A DNA stretch of 64,000 bases from assembly GCF_001766675.1 (NCBI RefSeq), contig NZ_MJLT01000056.1, positions 62,001 to 126,000 on the forward strand, read 5' to 3'. How positions within the stretch are numbered: position 1 is the first letter of the stretch; each line of letters opens with the position of its first letter. The stretch comes from Arthrobacter sp. SW1 (lineage in GTDB: Bacteria; Actinomycetota; Actinomycetes; Actinomycetales; Micrococcaceae). Made by a program: the position numbers and the translations under genes. Positions 1 through 8,778 of the stretch are shown in pieces. Under the pieces are notes generated by a model. The model did no database searches. It had not been told where the DNA came from and worked only from the letters and a program-made list of their open reading frames with translations.

Positions 1-1055
1 TGCTCAGCGAGGTCAAGGGGACGACGACGGCGCTCGCGGCCTTGGCGGAACAGCATGCGGACACGCTGTGCGTGGGCAGGAGCCTGACGCAGCATGCGCT
101 GCCGTACACCTTCGGGTTGAAGGCCGCGCAGTGGTTCCAGGGCGTGGCCGCCGCGGCCCGGCGCCTGGAAGCGCTGGAACTGCCGCTGCAGTCCGGCGGT
201 GCGGGCGGCACCCTTGCCTCCTCCACCGTGCTGACCGCCGGAACCGCCGCCGATCCCTTTGGCCTGGCCGATTCCCTCGCCGCGAAGCTTGGCTTGGCCG
301 CTGCCCCGGCGCCGTGGCACACGAACCGGCTCCCCGTCACCGGCCTGGGCGATGCCCTGGCCGCGCTGACGGACGCATTCGGGAAAATTGCCGCGGACCT
401 GGTGTTCCTCAGCCGCCCGGAGGTGGCCGAACTGGGCGAACCGATTGCGGCCGGCCGCGGAGTCTCCTCGGCCATGCCGCAGAAGCAGAACCCCGTGCTG
501 TCCGTGCTGGTCCGCAGCGCGGCGTTTCAGGCTCCCGCGCTCGCCGGGCAGCTGCACCTGGCCGCCGCCACCTTCAACGACGAACGCCCGGACGGTGCCT
601 GGCACAGCGAATGGCCGGCCCTGCGCACCCTGCTCGCGCTCACGCTCGGTGCCGCCATCCAGCTGCGCGAACTCGTTGAAGGGCTGCGCGTCTTCCCCGA
701 GGCGATGCGCCGGAACCTCGAGCTGAGCGGACCGCTGCTGCTCAGCGAAGGGGTCTCGGCCGCCGTCGGGCCGCTGCTGGGCAGCGACGGAAAGCAAAAG
801 CTGCAGGCCGTCGTCGACGCCGTGCTCAAGGTTCCGGCCGCCGAACAGCCTGCCGCGTACGCGCGGCTCCTGCGCGAGGCCGTTCCCGCAGAGTTCCTGC
901 CGGACGAGCGGCTCGCGGAACTCCTGGACCCCGCCAATTACCTGGGCGAGGCCGCGGAGATCAGCCGCCGCATCCTCGCCGCGTATCCGGACTTCGCCGC
1001 GACAACGCGGTCGGCAACCGCACCAACAACCACGAAGGGACAAGCCCATGGCTAA
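1..1055 (+). CDS. pcaB: 3-carboxy-cis,cis-muconate cycloisomerase, 5' end missing
   Basis: Cycloisomerase of the protocatechuate branch of the 3-oxoadipate pathway, converting 3-carboxy-cis,cis-muconate to 4-carboxymuconolactone in the cytoplasm. The frame is open from base 3, so the start lies upstream of the window. The fumarase/argininosuccinate lyase superfamily signature SSAMPQKQNP is encoded near 461-495. The visible part, about 350 residues, covers the C-terminal majority of a protein usually about 450 residues long. Its last codons overlap the pcaD start by 8 bp, and the gene order pcaB-D-C-F-I-J supports the call. A plain adenylosuccinate or argininosuccinate lyase is unlikely in this context. 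Confidence 0.93.
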   Translation, partial: LSEVKGTTTALAALAEQHADTLCVGRSLTQHALPYTFGLKAAQWFQGVAAAARRLEALELPLQSGGAGGTLASSTVLTAGTAADPFGLADSLAAKLGLAAAPAPWHTNRLPVTGLGDALAALTDAFGKIAADLVFLSRPEVAELGEPIAAGRGVSSAMPQKQNPVLSVLVRSAAFQAPALAGQLHLAAATFNDERPDGAWHSEWPALRTLLALTLGAAIQLRELVEGLRVFPEAMRRNLELSGPLLLSEGVSAAVGPLLGSDGKQKLQAVVDAVLKVPAAEQPAAYARLLREAVPAEFLPDERLAELLDPANYLGEAAEISRRILAAYPDFAATTRSATAPTTTKGQAHG

Positions 1056-1869
1056 GCCGGTCATCAAAGCCGTGCTGCTCTCCCCGCAGCGCCCCTTCGG
1101 GGAGAAGCCGCTCCTGGTGGTGGGCCCCTCGCTTGGCACCTCGACCATCCTGTGGAGCGAAACCGCCGCGCTGCTGGGCGACGAATACGACGTGATCGGA
1201 TGGGACCTCCCCGGCCACGGCATGTCGCCCGCGGCCGCGGAAACCTTCAGCGTGGCGGAGCTGGCCGACGCCGTCGTGGAGCTGGTGGACTCGGTGGCTC
1301 CCGCTTCTTCCGGGGGACAGCCTACGCGTTTCCACTATGCCGGGGTCTCCCTGGGCGGCGCCACCGGGCTGCAGCTGGCCATCGCGCATAGCGAGCGGCT
1401 CCGCAGCCTCTCCGTACAATGCTCCGGCGCCAAGCTCGGTACCCCGGAAGGCTGGCTGGAACGCGCCGGGACCGTGCGCACCCAGGGCACTCCCGTGATG
1501 ATCCAAGGCTCGGCGCAGCGCTGGTTCGGCCCCGGCTTCATGGACCGCCAGCCGGAGCTCAGCAGCCGTCTCCTGCACGCCCTGCGCGACGCCGACCGCT
1601 TCAGCTACGCCTTCTGCTGCGAGGCGCTCGCCGGCTATGACGTCCGCGCGGAACTCGGCAGCATCACGGTCCCCACGCAGCTCGTGGCGGGCGTCGAGGA
1701 TTCGGTGGCGCCGCCGTCGACGGCTACCGAGGTAGCAGACGGAATTACCGCCGGCGGCGGCACCGCCGTCGTGGAAACGCTCGACGGCGTGGCGCACCTT
1801 GCGCCCGCTGAGGCACCGGCCGCCGTCGCAGATTTGATGCGCGGCTTCATGAAGGAGGTTTCGGCATGA
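1048..1869 (+). CDS. pcaD: 3-oxoadipate enol-lactonase
   Basis: Alpha/beta hydrolase that opens 3-oxoadipate enol-lactone to 3-oxoadipate. The 273-residue protein has the nucleophile elbow GVSLGG with Ser101, a likely acid Asp218 (GVEDS) and the catalytic His250 (GVAHLAP), the usual triad spacing. The ATG at 1048 lies inside the 3' end of pcaB, and the stop overlaps the pcaC start in an ATGA, so translation is probably coupled. In many actinobacteria PcaD is fused to PcaC (then called PcaL). Here the two are separate frames overlapping by 4 bp. Confidence 0.95.
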   Translation: MAKPVIKAVLLSPQRPFGEKPLLVVGPSLGTSTILWSETAALLGDEYDVIGWDLPGHGMSPAAAETFSVAELADAVVELVDSVAPASSGGQPTRFHYAGVSLGGATGLQLAIAHSERLRSLSVQCSGAKLGTPEGWLERAGTVRTQGTPVMIQGSAQRWFGPGFMDRQPELSSRLLHALRDADRFSYAFCCEALAGYDVRAELGSITVPTQLVAGVEDSVAPPSTATEVADGITAGGGTAVVETLDGVAHLAPAEAPAAVADLMRGFMKEVSA

Positions 1870-2348
1870 GTACCTTTGACCGGCACGGTGCAGTCCGCCC
1901 GGACGCCACTTCGCAGGAAATTTACGACGCCGGCATGGTGGTGCGGCGCGAAGTGCTCGGCGACGCGCATGTGGACCGGGCCAACGCGAACAAGGACGCG
2001 TTCACCGAGGACTTCCAGGACATGATCACCCGGATCGCGTGGGGCGGCATCTGGACCCGGCCCGGCCTGCCCCGGCAGATGCGCTCCGCCGTCACCATCA
2101 CCGCCATGGTGGCGCACGGGCACTGGGAGGAACTGGCCATGCACCTCCGCGCCGCCCTCCGGAACGGGCTGAGCAGGGACGAGATCAAGGAAATCCTGCT
2201 GCAGACCGCCATCTACTGCGGGGTTCCCTCCGCCAACACCGCCTTCAAGACAGCACAGACCGTGTTCGCGGAGATCGACTCCGCGGCCGCCGCCCAAGAT
2301 TCCCCAGGCACCCCCTCCCAAGATTCCCCAGAAAAGGACCCCTCATGA
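1866..2348 (+). CDS. pcaC: 4-carboxymuconolactone decarboxylase
   Basis: Decarboxylates 4-carboxymuconolactone to 3-oxoadipate enol-lactone. The 160-residue protein belongs to the AhpD-like CMD family. It has the typical N-terminal 'GxxVRREVLGDAHVDRA' type segment near residues 25-43 and the helix bearing the HGHWEEL-type motif near 79-85. Family members are usually about 125-135 residues. The extra length is a low-complexity tail (QDSP repeated) produced by a 15-bp direct repeat in the DNA. It overlaps pcaD upstream and pcaF downstream by 4 bp each (ATGA), placing it firmly in the operon. Confidence 0.95.
   Translation: MSTFDRHGAVRPDATSQEIYDAGMVVRREVLGDAHVDRANANKDAFTEDFQDMITRIAWGGIWTRPGLPRQMRSAVTITAMVAHGHWEELAMHLRAALRNGLSRDEIKEILLQTAIYCGVPSANTAFKTAQTVFAEIDSAAAAQDSPGTPSQDSPEKDPS
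2293..2331 (+). repeat. 15-bp direct repeat at the 3' end of pcaC
   Basis: CCCAAGATTCCCCAG occurs at 2293-2307 and again at 2317-2331, a 24-bp period. It encodes the repeated QDSP in the C-terminal tail of PcaC. It looks like a local slippage duplication in a non-conserved tail. Confidence 0.85.
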
Positions 2349-3574
2349 ACCAGGCTTATGTGTACGACGCCGTGCGCACGCCCTTCGGAAAATTCGGCTC
2401 CGGGCTGGCCGGTGTCCGCCCGGACGACCTCGCCGCCCACATGGTCCGCGAATCCGTGAAGCGGGCGCCGGGCCTCGATCCCGAGCGGATCGACGAAGTG
2501 GTGTTCGGCAACGCCAACGGCGCCGGCGAAGAGAACCGCAACGTGGCCCGCATGGCCACCCTCTTGGCAGGTCTTCCGGTGTCCCTCCCCGGCACCACGG
2601 TCAACCGCCTGTGCGGTTCCTCGCTGGACGCCGCGATCGTCGCTTCCCGGCAGATCAACGCCGGCGATGCCGATCTGATGCTGGTGGGCGGCGTCGAATC
2701 GATGAGCCGGGCGCCTTGGGTACTGCCCAAGACCGCCAAGCCGTACCCCGCCGGCGACATGACCCTCGCCTCCACCACCCTCGGCTGGCGCCTGGTAAAC
2801 CCGGCTATGAACAAGGACTGGACCATCTCCCTGGGCGAGGCCACCGAGCGCCTGCGCGAAAAGCACGGCATCAGCCGCGAACGCCAGGACGAATTCGCTG
2901 CCGCCTCGCACAACCTCGCCGCCGCGGCCTGGGATGCGGGCTTCTACGACAACCTGGTGACGCAGGTTCCGGGCACCGAACTGGTCCGCGACGAAGGCAT
3001 CCGCCCCGGCTCCACCGCCGAGAAACTGGCCGGCCTGAAGACCGTGTTCCGTCCGGAGTCTTCCGGGCCCGACGGCGGCACTGTCACCGCCGGGAACGCC
3101 TCGCCGCTGTCGGACGGCGCCTCCGCTGCCTGGATCGGCTCGGAGGCCGCTTCCGGCCTGCTCGGGCTCGAGCCGCTGGCCCGCATCGCCGGGCGCGGAG
3201 CGCACGGCAACGACCCACAGTTCTTCGGCTTCGCCCCCGTGGAAGCGGCGAACAAGGCCCTCGCGAAGGCGGGCATCGGCTGGGAGCAGGTGGGCGCCGT
3301 CGAACTTAACGAAGCATTCGCCGCACAGTCGCTGGCCTGCATCGACGCGTGGGGCATCGATCCGTCCATCGTGAACCGCCACGGCGGCGCGATCGCCATG
3401 GGCCACCCGCTGGGCGCCTCCGGTCTGCGCATCCTCGGCACCCTGGCGCGCTCGCTGCAGGCCTCCGGGCAGCGGTGGGGCGTCGCGGCGATCTGCATCG
3501 GCGTGGGGCAGGGGCTCGCCGTCGTGCTGGAAAACGTAAGCGCCGCTCCGTCGGCAGACCCAGCGAAGGGCTGA
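2345..3574 (+). CDS. pcaF: 3-oxoadipyl-CoA thiolase
   Basis: Thiolase that cleaves 3-oxoadipyl-CoA to succinyl-CoA and acetyl-CoA, the last step of the pathway. The ATG at 2345 overlaps the pcaC stop and gives 409 residues, normal for the family; an upstream in-frame extension would run through pcaC and is rejected. Catalytic residues are visible: Cys90 in NRLCGSS, His354 in AMGHPLGASG and Cys384 in AICIGVGQG, plus the NEAFA motif near 322-326. A general acetyl-CoA acetyltransferase is the alternative from sequence alone, but position between pcaC and pcaIJ argues for PcaF. Confidence 0.93.
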   Translation: MNQAYVYDAVRTPFGKFGSGLAGVRPDDLAAHMVRESVKRAPGLDPERIDEVVFGNANGAGEENRNVARMATLLAGLPVSLPGTTVNRLCGSSLDAAIVASRQINAGDADLMLVGGVESMSRAPWVLPKTAKPYPAGDMTLASTTLGWRLVNPAMNKDWTISLGEATERLREKHGISRERQDEFAAASHNLAAAAWDAGFYDNLVTQVPGTELVRDEGIRPGSTAEKLAGLKTVFRPESSGPDGGTVTAGNASPLSDGASAAWIGSEAASGLLGLEPLARIAGRGAHGNDPQFFGFAPVEAANKALAKAGIGWEQVGAVELNEAFAAQSLACIDAWGIDPSIVNRHGGAIAMGHPLGASGLRILGTLARSLQASGQRWGVAAICIGVGQGLAVVLENVSAAPSADPAKG

Positions 3575-3579
3575 TCGAG

Positions 3580-4275
3580 ATGCTGAGATTCATTGACACT
3601 GTCGGCGAGGCCGTGGCCGGGATCAAGGACGGTTCCACGGTGATGATCGGCGGTTTCGGCAACGCCGGCCAGCCCTTCGAACTGATCGACGCGCTGCTGG
3701 ACTCCGGCGCCACGGACCTCACCGTGGTGAACAACAACGCCGGCCAGGGCGACCAGGGCCTGGCGCTGCTCATCAAGGAAGGGCGCGTGCGGAAGATGAT
3801 CTGCTCCTTCCCGCGGCAGTCCGATTCCTGGCACTTTGACGCCAAGTACAAGGCCGGGGAGATCGAGCTCGAGCTCGTCCCGCAGGGCAACCTGGCCGAG
3901 CGCATCCGGGCGGCCGGGGCCGGCATCGGCGGTTTCTTCACGCCCACCGGCTACGGCACCATGCTCGCCGAAGGTAAGGAAACCCGCTTCCTGGACGGCA
4001 AATGGCAGGTCTTCGAGACCCCCATCCATGCCGACGTCGCGCTCATCAAGGCGCTCGTCGCCGATGGGAAGGGCAATCTGATCTACCGCAAGACGGCCCG
4101 GAACTTCGGCCCGATCATGGCGGCCGCGGCGAAGCACAGCATCGTGCAGGTCTCGGAGATCGTGCCGGTGGGTGCGCTGGACCCGGAGAACATCGTGACC
4201 CCGGGGATTTACGTCAACAGTGTGGTGCGGGTTTCCTCTTCCGGCACCGCCGGCAATGAAGGACAGGTGGCCTGA
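3580..4275 (+). CDS. pcaI: 3-oxoadipate CoA-transferase subunit A
   Basis: Alpha subunit of succinyl-CoA:3-oxoadipate CoA-transferase, which activates 3-oxoadipate for thiolysis. The 231-residue protein has the family I CoA-transferase N-terminal glycine-rich segment (MIGGFGNAGQP, about residues 22-32) and GGFFTPTGYGT around 117-127. The ATG at 3580 is 5 bp after the pcaF stop; a longer frame starting inside pcaF is ignored. The 3' end is 2 bp from pcaJ, which encodes the partner subunit carrying the catalytic glutamate. Confidence 0.94.
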   Translation: MLRFIDTVGEAVAGIKDGSTVMIGGFGNAGQPFELIDALLDSGATDLTVVNNNAGQGDQGLALLIKEGRVRKMICSFPRQSDSWHFDAKYKAGEIELELVPQGNLAERIRAAGAGIGGFFTPTGYGTMLAEGKETRFLDGKWQVFETPIHADVALIKALVADGKGNLIYRKTARNFGPIMAAAAKHSIVQVSEIVPVGALDPENIVTPGIYVNSVVRVSSSGTAGNEGQVA

Positions 4276-4277
4276 GA

Positions 4278-4952
4278 ATGAGCACCCTCGAAACCTCGCT
4301 CCAAACGTCCGCCGAACCGCTGGGCCGCAACGAGCTCGCTGCCCTGGTGGCGCGGGACATCGCTCCGGGCTCCTTCGTGAACCTCGGCATCGGGCAGCCC
4401 ACCCTGGTGTCCAACTACCTCACCGAGGAACAGAACATCACGCTCCACACGGAGAACGGCATGCTCGGCATGGGCCCGGAAGCTGTGGGGGAGGAGATTG
4501 ACGGCGACCTCATCAACGCCGGCAAGATCCCCGTCACCGAGCTGCCCGGCGCGTCCTACTTCCACCACGCCGATTCCTTCGCGATCATGCGGGGCGGTCA
4601 CCTGGACATCTGTGTGCTCGGCGCCTTCCAGGTCTCGGCCGGCGGCGACCTGGCGAACTGGCACACCGGCGCACCGGACGCGATTCCCGCCGTCGGGGGT
4701 GCCATGGACCTGGCCACGGGCGCGAAGGACGTGTTCGTGATGATGACCCTGCTGACCCGCGACGGCGTGTCCAAGCTTGTGGAGGAATGCACGTACCCGC
4801 TGACCGGCGTGGGCTGCGTGACCCGCGTGTACACGGACAAGGCGGTCTTCCTCACCGGGCCCGACGGCGTCCGCGTCCGCGAGACCTTCGGCTGCACCTT
4901 CGAGGAACTCCAGGCCCTCGTTCCGCTGCCGCTGACCCCCGCCGCTTCTTAA
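4278..4952 (+). CDS. pcaJ: 3-oxoadipate CoA-transferase subunit B
   Basis: Beta subunit of the 3-oxoadipate CoA-transferase. The 224-residue protein has NLGIGQPT near residues 35-42 and the catalytic glutamate Glu59 in HTENGMLG, the residue that forms the covalent CoA thioester intermediate in this family. It directly follows pcaI and is the last structural gene of the pca operon. A strong perfect palindrome begins one base after its stop. Confidence 0.94.
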   Translation: MSTLETSLQTSAEPLGRNELAALVARDIAPGSFVNLGIGQPTLVSNYLTEEQNITLHTENGMLGMGPEAVGEEIDGDLINAGKIPVTELPGASYFHHADSFAIMRGGHLDICVLGAFQVSAGGDLANWHTGAPDAIPAVGGAMDLATGAKDVFVMMTLLTRDGVSKLVEECTYPLTGVGCVTRVYTDKAVFLTGPDGVRVRETFGCTFEELQALVPLPLTPAAS

Positions 4953-5015
4953 GCGCGAACGTACACTTGCGGCCCTGTTTTCCGCGATTTAAGGGCCGCA
5001 AGTGTACGTTCGCGC
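4953..5015. repeat. GCGCGAAC-type palindrome P1 (24-bp arms)
   Basis: A perfect inverted repeat with arms 4953-4976 and 4992-5015 and a 15-nt loop lies between pcaJ and pcaR. The outer arm begins GCGCGAACGTACACTTG. There is no U tract, so it may act as a terminator or as a REP-like element. It is closely related to the palindrome at 39896-39957 (P4), with compensatory base changes in both arms. Confidence 0.9.
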
Positions 5016-5043
5016 CAAGTGGACGCCAATAGGATAGGTAACC

Positions 5044-5847
5044 ATGAGCGACGCAGCATCCGCGGCCCCACAGGCCAGCGACCAGTACGTGCAGTCCCTG
5101 GCGCGCGGCCTGGCCGTGATCCGGGCCTTCGACGCCGCCAACCCGCTCATGACCCTCAGCGAAGTGGCCGCCCGCACCGGCCTCACCCGCGCCACGGCCC
5201 GCCGCTTCCTGCACACCCTGGTGGAGCTCGGCTACGTCCGCACCGACGGCAAGACGTTCGCGCTCACGGCGCTGGTGCTGCAGTTGGGCTATTCGTATCT
5301 CTCGGCACTTTCGCTGCCGCAACTCGCGCAGCCGCACCTGGAGGAGCTGTCCCGCAAACTGGGGGAGTCGACGTCGGCCGCGGTGCTGGACGGTGCCGAC
5401 ATCTTCTACGTCGCCCGGGTGGCGACCCGCCGCATCATGACGGTCGGCATCACGGTGGGCACCCGCTTCCCCGCGTACGCGACGTCGATGGGCCGGGTCC
5501 TGCTGGCCGGCTTGCCCGATGCGAAACTGCGGGAGTACCTGGACGCCGTCGAGCTCAAGCCCCTGACTCCGCGCACCATCAGCAGCCGCGAAGCGCTCGC
5601 CGCCGAGCTGGACAAGGTCCGTGCGCAGGGCTGGTGCCTGCTGGACCAGGAACTGGAACTGGGCCTCATGTCGGTGGCCGCGCCGGTGCGGAACGCCGCC
5701 GGGAAAGTGGTGGCCGCGGTCAACGTCTCGCTGCAGGCCCAGAACGTCGCGGCGCAAGCCGATCCGGCGGCGTACCTCGACTCGGTGCGGGAGGAAATCA
5801 TCCGTACCGCCGGGCTGATCTCCGCGGACATCTCCGCCAAGCACTGA
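5044..5847 (+). CDS. pcaR: IclR-family regulator of the pca operon
   Basis: Transcriptional regulator of the PcaR/PcaU/PobR subgroup of the IclR family. The 267-residue protein has an N-terminal winged helix (SLARGLAVIRAF at about 17-28, recognition helix TRATARRFLHTL) and a C-terminal IclR effector domain with the ATSMGRVLLAG segment characteristic of the family near residues 145-155. An AGGATAGGT ribosome site precedes the ATG. Lying just after pcaJ, it probably responds to a pathway intermediate such as 3-oxoadipate. Its binding site at the pca promoter would be upstream of the window. The effector and sign of regulation are inferred. Confidence 0.88.
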   Translation: MSDAASAAPQASDQYVQSLARGLAVIRAFDAANPLMTLSEVAARTGLTRATARRFLHTLVELGYVRTDGKTFALTALVLQLGYSYLSALSLPQLAQPHLEELSRKLGESTSAAVLDGADIFYVARVATRRIMTVGITVGTRFPAYATSMGRVLLAGLPDAKLREYLDAVELKPLTPRTISSREALAAELDKVRAQGWCLLDQELELGLMSVAAPVRNAAGKVVAAVNVSLQAQNVAAQADPAAYLDSVREEIIRTAGLISADISAKH

Positions 5848-5857
5848 GCTTTCCCGG

Positions 5858-6211
5858 CTATTCGCCGAGTTCCGCGAGCCTTAGCTCCAGGATGCGGCGC
5901 ACCAAGGCGTCCGGAACGGGGTTGTCCGCGCTGAACCTGAGCGTCCCGGGCGACCACGAGAAACCTTCCAAGTCCTCCGCCACATGGGCCAGGACTTTGC
6001 CGCTGTACGGGTAGAGCGCCAGGTGCTTCTTGGTTTCGAGAACGCTGAGCAGTCCCTTGCCCTTCAACAGCAGCGCGGGCATCCCGTAGCTGGTGCCTTC
6101 CTCGACGCCGGGGGCCAATTCGCGGGCGATCCCGACAATGTGTTCCAAGACTTGCCGCTTGGGCGCCTTGAGGCCGGCGAGGTAGTCGGTGACAGTTCCC
6201 ATACGGGCCAT
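5858..6211 (-). CDS. DUF1801 / YdhG-like protein
   Basis: A 117-residue cytoplasmic protein with the DUF1801 pattern: a helical N-terminus (YLAGLKAPKRQVLEHIV), EGTSYGMPALLLKGKGLL near 37-55, HLALYPYSG near 63-71, and SWSPGTLRFSADNPVP before a C-terminal helix. Relatives are annotated as iron chaperone or YdhG/YjbR-like, but the function is not firmly established. It converges on pcaR with a 10-bp gap. A start at the fourth codon (6202) is equally possible, as no clear ribosome site is visible. Confidence 0.75.
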   Translation of the reverse strand: MARMGTVTDYLAGLKAPKRQVLEHIVGIARELAPGVEEGTSYGMPALLLKGKGLLSVLETKKHLALYPYSGKVLAHVAEDLEGFSWSPGTLRFSADNPVPDALVRRILELRLAELGE

Positions 6212-6239
6212 GATGCGCTTTTCGAGCCCCTCCGTCCAC

Positions 6240-6302
6240 GCGCGAACTGGCAGCAGATGACCTTTGAATGGCGTTTTAGGGGCATCTGCTGCCAGTTCGC
6301 GC
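6240..6302. repeat. GCGCGAAC-type palindrome P2 (20-bp arms)
   Basis: Arms 6240-6259 and 6283-6302 are perfectly complementary and begin GCGCGAACTGGCAGCAGATG. They are separated by a 23-nt loop with a further CCT/AGG inner pairing. It sits just beyond the 3' end of the flavin reductase gene, so may end its transcript. Its arms are identical to those of P3 at 7051-7113. Confidence 0.9.
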
Positions 6303-6317
6303 TCAAGGGAGCGGGGA

Positions 6318-6929
6318 CTAGCGGTTGAGTTTGTCCGAGTCCGGGTGTTCGTCGCCGATGTGGCCGGGGGCGTTGGCTGCGAGCACGCGCTGCACGAAGG
6401 CGCTGTACTCCTCCATGTAATGGGTCAGCAGCTCGGCGGTGTGGGGGTCGGTCACCGTGCCGTCTTCGGCGTAGGCGTCAGCGTTGAACTTGATGTAGGC
6501 CTCGGGCGCGTTGAGCTGCGGGGCATCGAGGAAGCTGAGGACGCTGCGCATGGAGGACTGCATGACGGCGGTGCCGATGCTGCCCGGGGACGTGCCGATG
6601 ATGCCCGTGGGTTTCCGGGCGAAGGAGTTGGTGCCCCAGGGGCGCGAACCCCAGTCGATGGCGTTCTTGAGCGCGCCGGGGATGGAGCGGTTGTACTCGG
6701 GGGAGATGAACAGGATGCCGTCCGAGGCGGCGATCGCTTCCTTCAGGGCCTTGCCTGCGGGCGGGAATTCGGGGTCGTAGTCCGGGCTGTAGAGCGGGAG
6801 GTCCCGGATGGGGATTTCGTGGAATTCCAGTTCCTCCGGCGCCAGCTTGATGAGCGCCTTGGAGAGGGTCCGGTTGATGGAATTGCTGGCCAGGCTGCCC
6901 ACGAGGTAGCCGATCTTGTACTTCGCCAT
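6318..6929 (-). CDS. NADPH-dependent FMN reductase family protein
   Basis: Flavodoxin-like NAD(P)H:FMN/quinone reductase of 203 residues. The FMN-binding N-terminus GSLASNSINRTLSK (about residues 11-24) and the segment ISPEYNRSIPGALKNAIDW (about 76-94) are the hallmark of the family (YieF/ChrR/AzoR-like). The ATG at 6929 is preceded by GGAAAGGAA; an in-frame extension upstream lacks such a site. It is monocistronic, between two copies of the same palindrome (P2 and P3). It could reduce quinones formed during aromatic catabolism, which is inference. Confidence 0.85.
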   Translation of the reverse strand: MAKYKIGYLVGSLASNSINRTLSKALIKLAPEELEFHEIPIRDLPLYSPDYDPEFPPAGKALKEAIAASDGILFISPEYNRSIPGALKNAIDWGSRPWGTNSFARKPTGIIGTSPGSIGTAVMQSSMRSVLSFLDAPQLNAPEAYIKFNADAYAEDGTVTDPHTAELLTHYMEEYSAFVQRVLAANAPGHIGDEHPDSDKLNR

Positions 6930-7050
6930 GTCTGCATTCCTTTCCGACGGCCCGGCCGGAACCGGCTCGTCGACGGTGTGGCGGACTGGATTCCCCCAGC
7001 CCACATCGACCCTAACGGGGCAGGCCGCGGAAAGGAACGGCCGGGCCGGC

Positions 7051-7113
7051 GCGCGAACTGGCAGCAGATGACCTCTGAACGCGAATTAAGGGGCATCTGC
7101 TGCCAGTTCGCGC
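7051..7113. repeat. GCGCGAAC-type palindrome P3 (20-bp arms)
   Basis: Arms 7051-7070 and 7094-7113 are a second copy of P2, with identical 20-nt arms and a diverged 23-nt loop. It lies in the divergent region between the flavin reductase and pntAA, where a terminator would not be expected for either gene. That argues for a dispersed repeat family rather than simple terminators. Confidence 0.9.
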
Positions 7114-7153
7114 TCATGCGAAGCACCCCCTCCCGCGCGCGCCGCAGCAGGGC

Positions 7154-7250
7154 TAGGCTCATGCCAACGACCGCACGGGCTTGTGATTGCCGCGGACCAA
7201 CGGAGGTCTGGACCAACGGAGGCCTGGACCAACGGAGGTCCCGGGAAGGA
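7154..7250 (+). promoter_or_regulatory. pntAA leader with three tandem 16-nt Shine-Dalgarno-bearing repeats
   Basis: A TAGGCT -10-like box at 7154-7159 would give a leader of roughly 90 nt. The leader holds three head-to-tail copies of GGACCAACGGAGGTCT (7194-7209, 7210-7225, 7226-7241; copies 2 and 3 differ at one or two positions). Each contains GGAGG and GACC/GGTC complementarity. GGTC of one copy can also pair with GACC of the next, so alternative stems are possible. The true ribosome site GGGAAGGAG (7243-7250) follows, 5 nt before the ATG at 7256. Confidence 0.7.
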
Positions 7251-7255
7251 GCGCG

Positions 7256-8460
<1,205 letters not shown>

Positions 8461-8461
<1 letters not shown>

Positions 8462-8778
8462 TGGATGGAATCAGCCTGCTGACGATCACCGTGCTGGCGG
8501 TGTTCGTGGGCTTCGAGGTGGTGTCCAAAGTGTCCAGCACCCTGCATACGCCGCTGATGTCCGGCGCCAACGCCATCCACGGGATCATCCTGGTGGGCGC
8601 GATCATCGTGGCCGGGCAGGCGCATGAGCCGCTGGTGCTCGCGGTGGCGCTGCTCGCCGTCGTGCTGGCCACGGCCAACCTGGTGGGCGGCTTCGTGGTG
8701 ACGGACCGGATGCTGGAGATGTTCCGGGGGCGGAAGCCGGTGGCAAGCAAGAACACGGAGAAGGAGGACACACGATGA
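8461..8778 (+). CDS. pntAB: NAD(P) transhydrogenase subunit alpha part 2
   Basis: Small membrane subunit of the transhydrogenase, 105 residues. Three hydrophobic helices are visible at roughly residues 5-20, 38-52 and 58-78, with the conserved LMSGANAIHGIILVGA segment at about 32-47. A charged cytoplasmic tail ends the protein. It forms the proton channel with the helices of PntB. The ATG at 8461 shares a base with the pntAA stop, and its own stop overlaps pntB in an ATGA. Confidence 0.94.
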
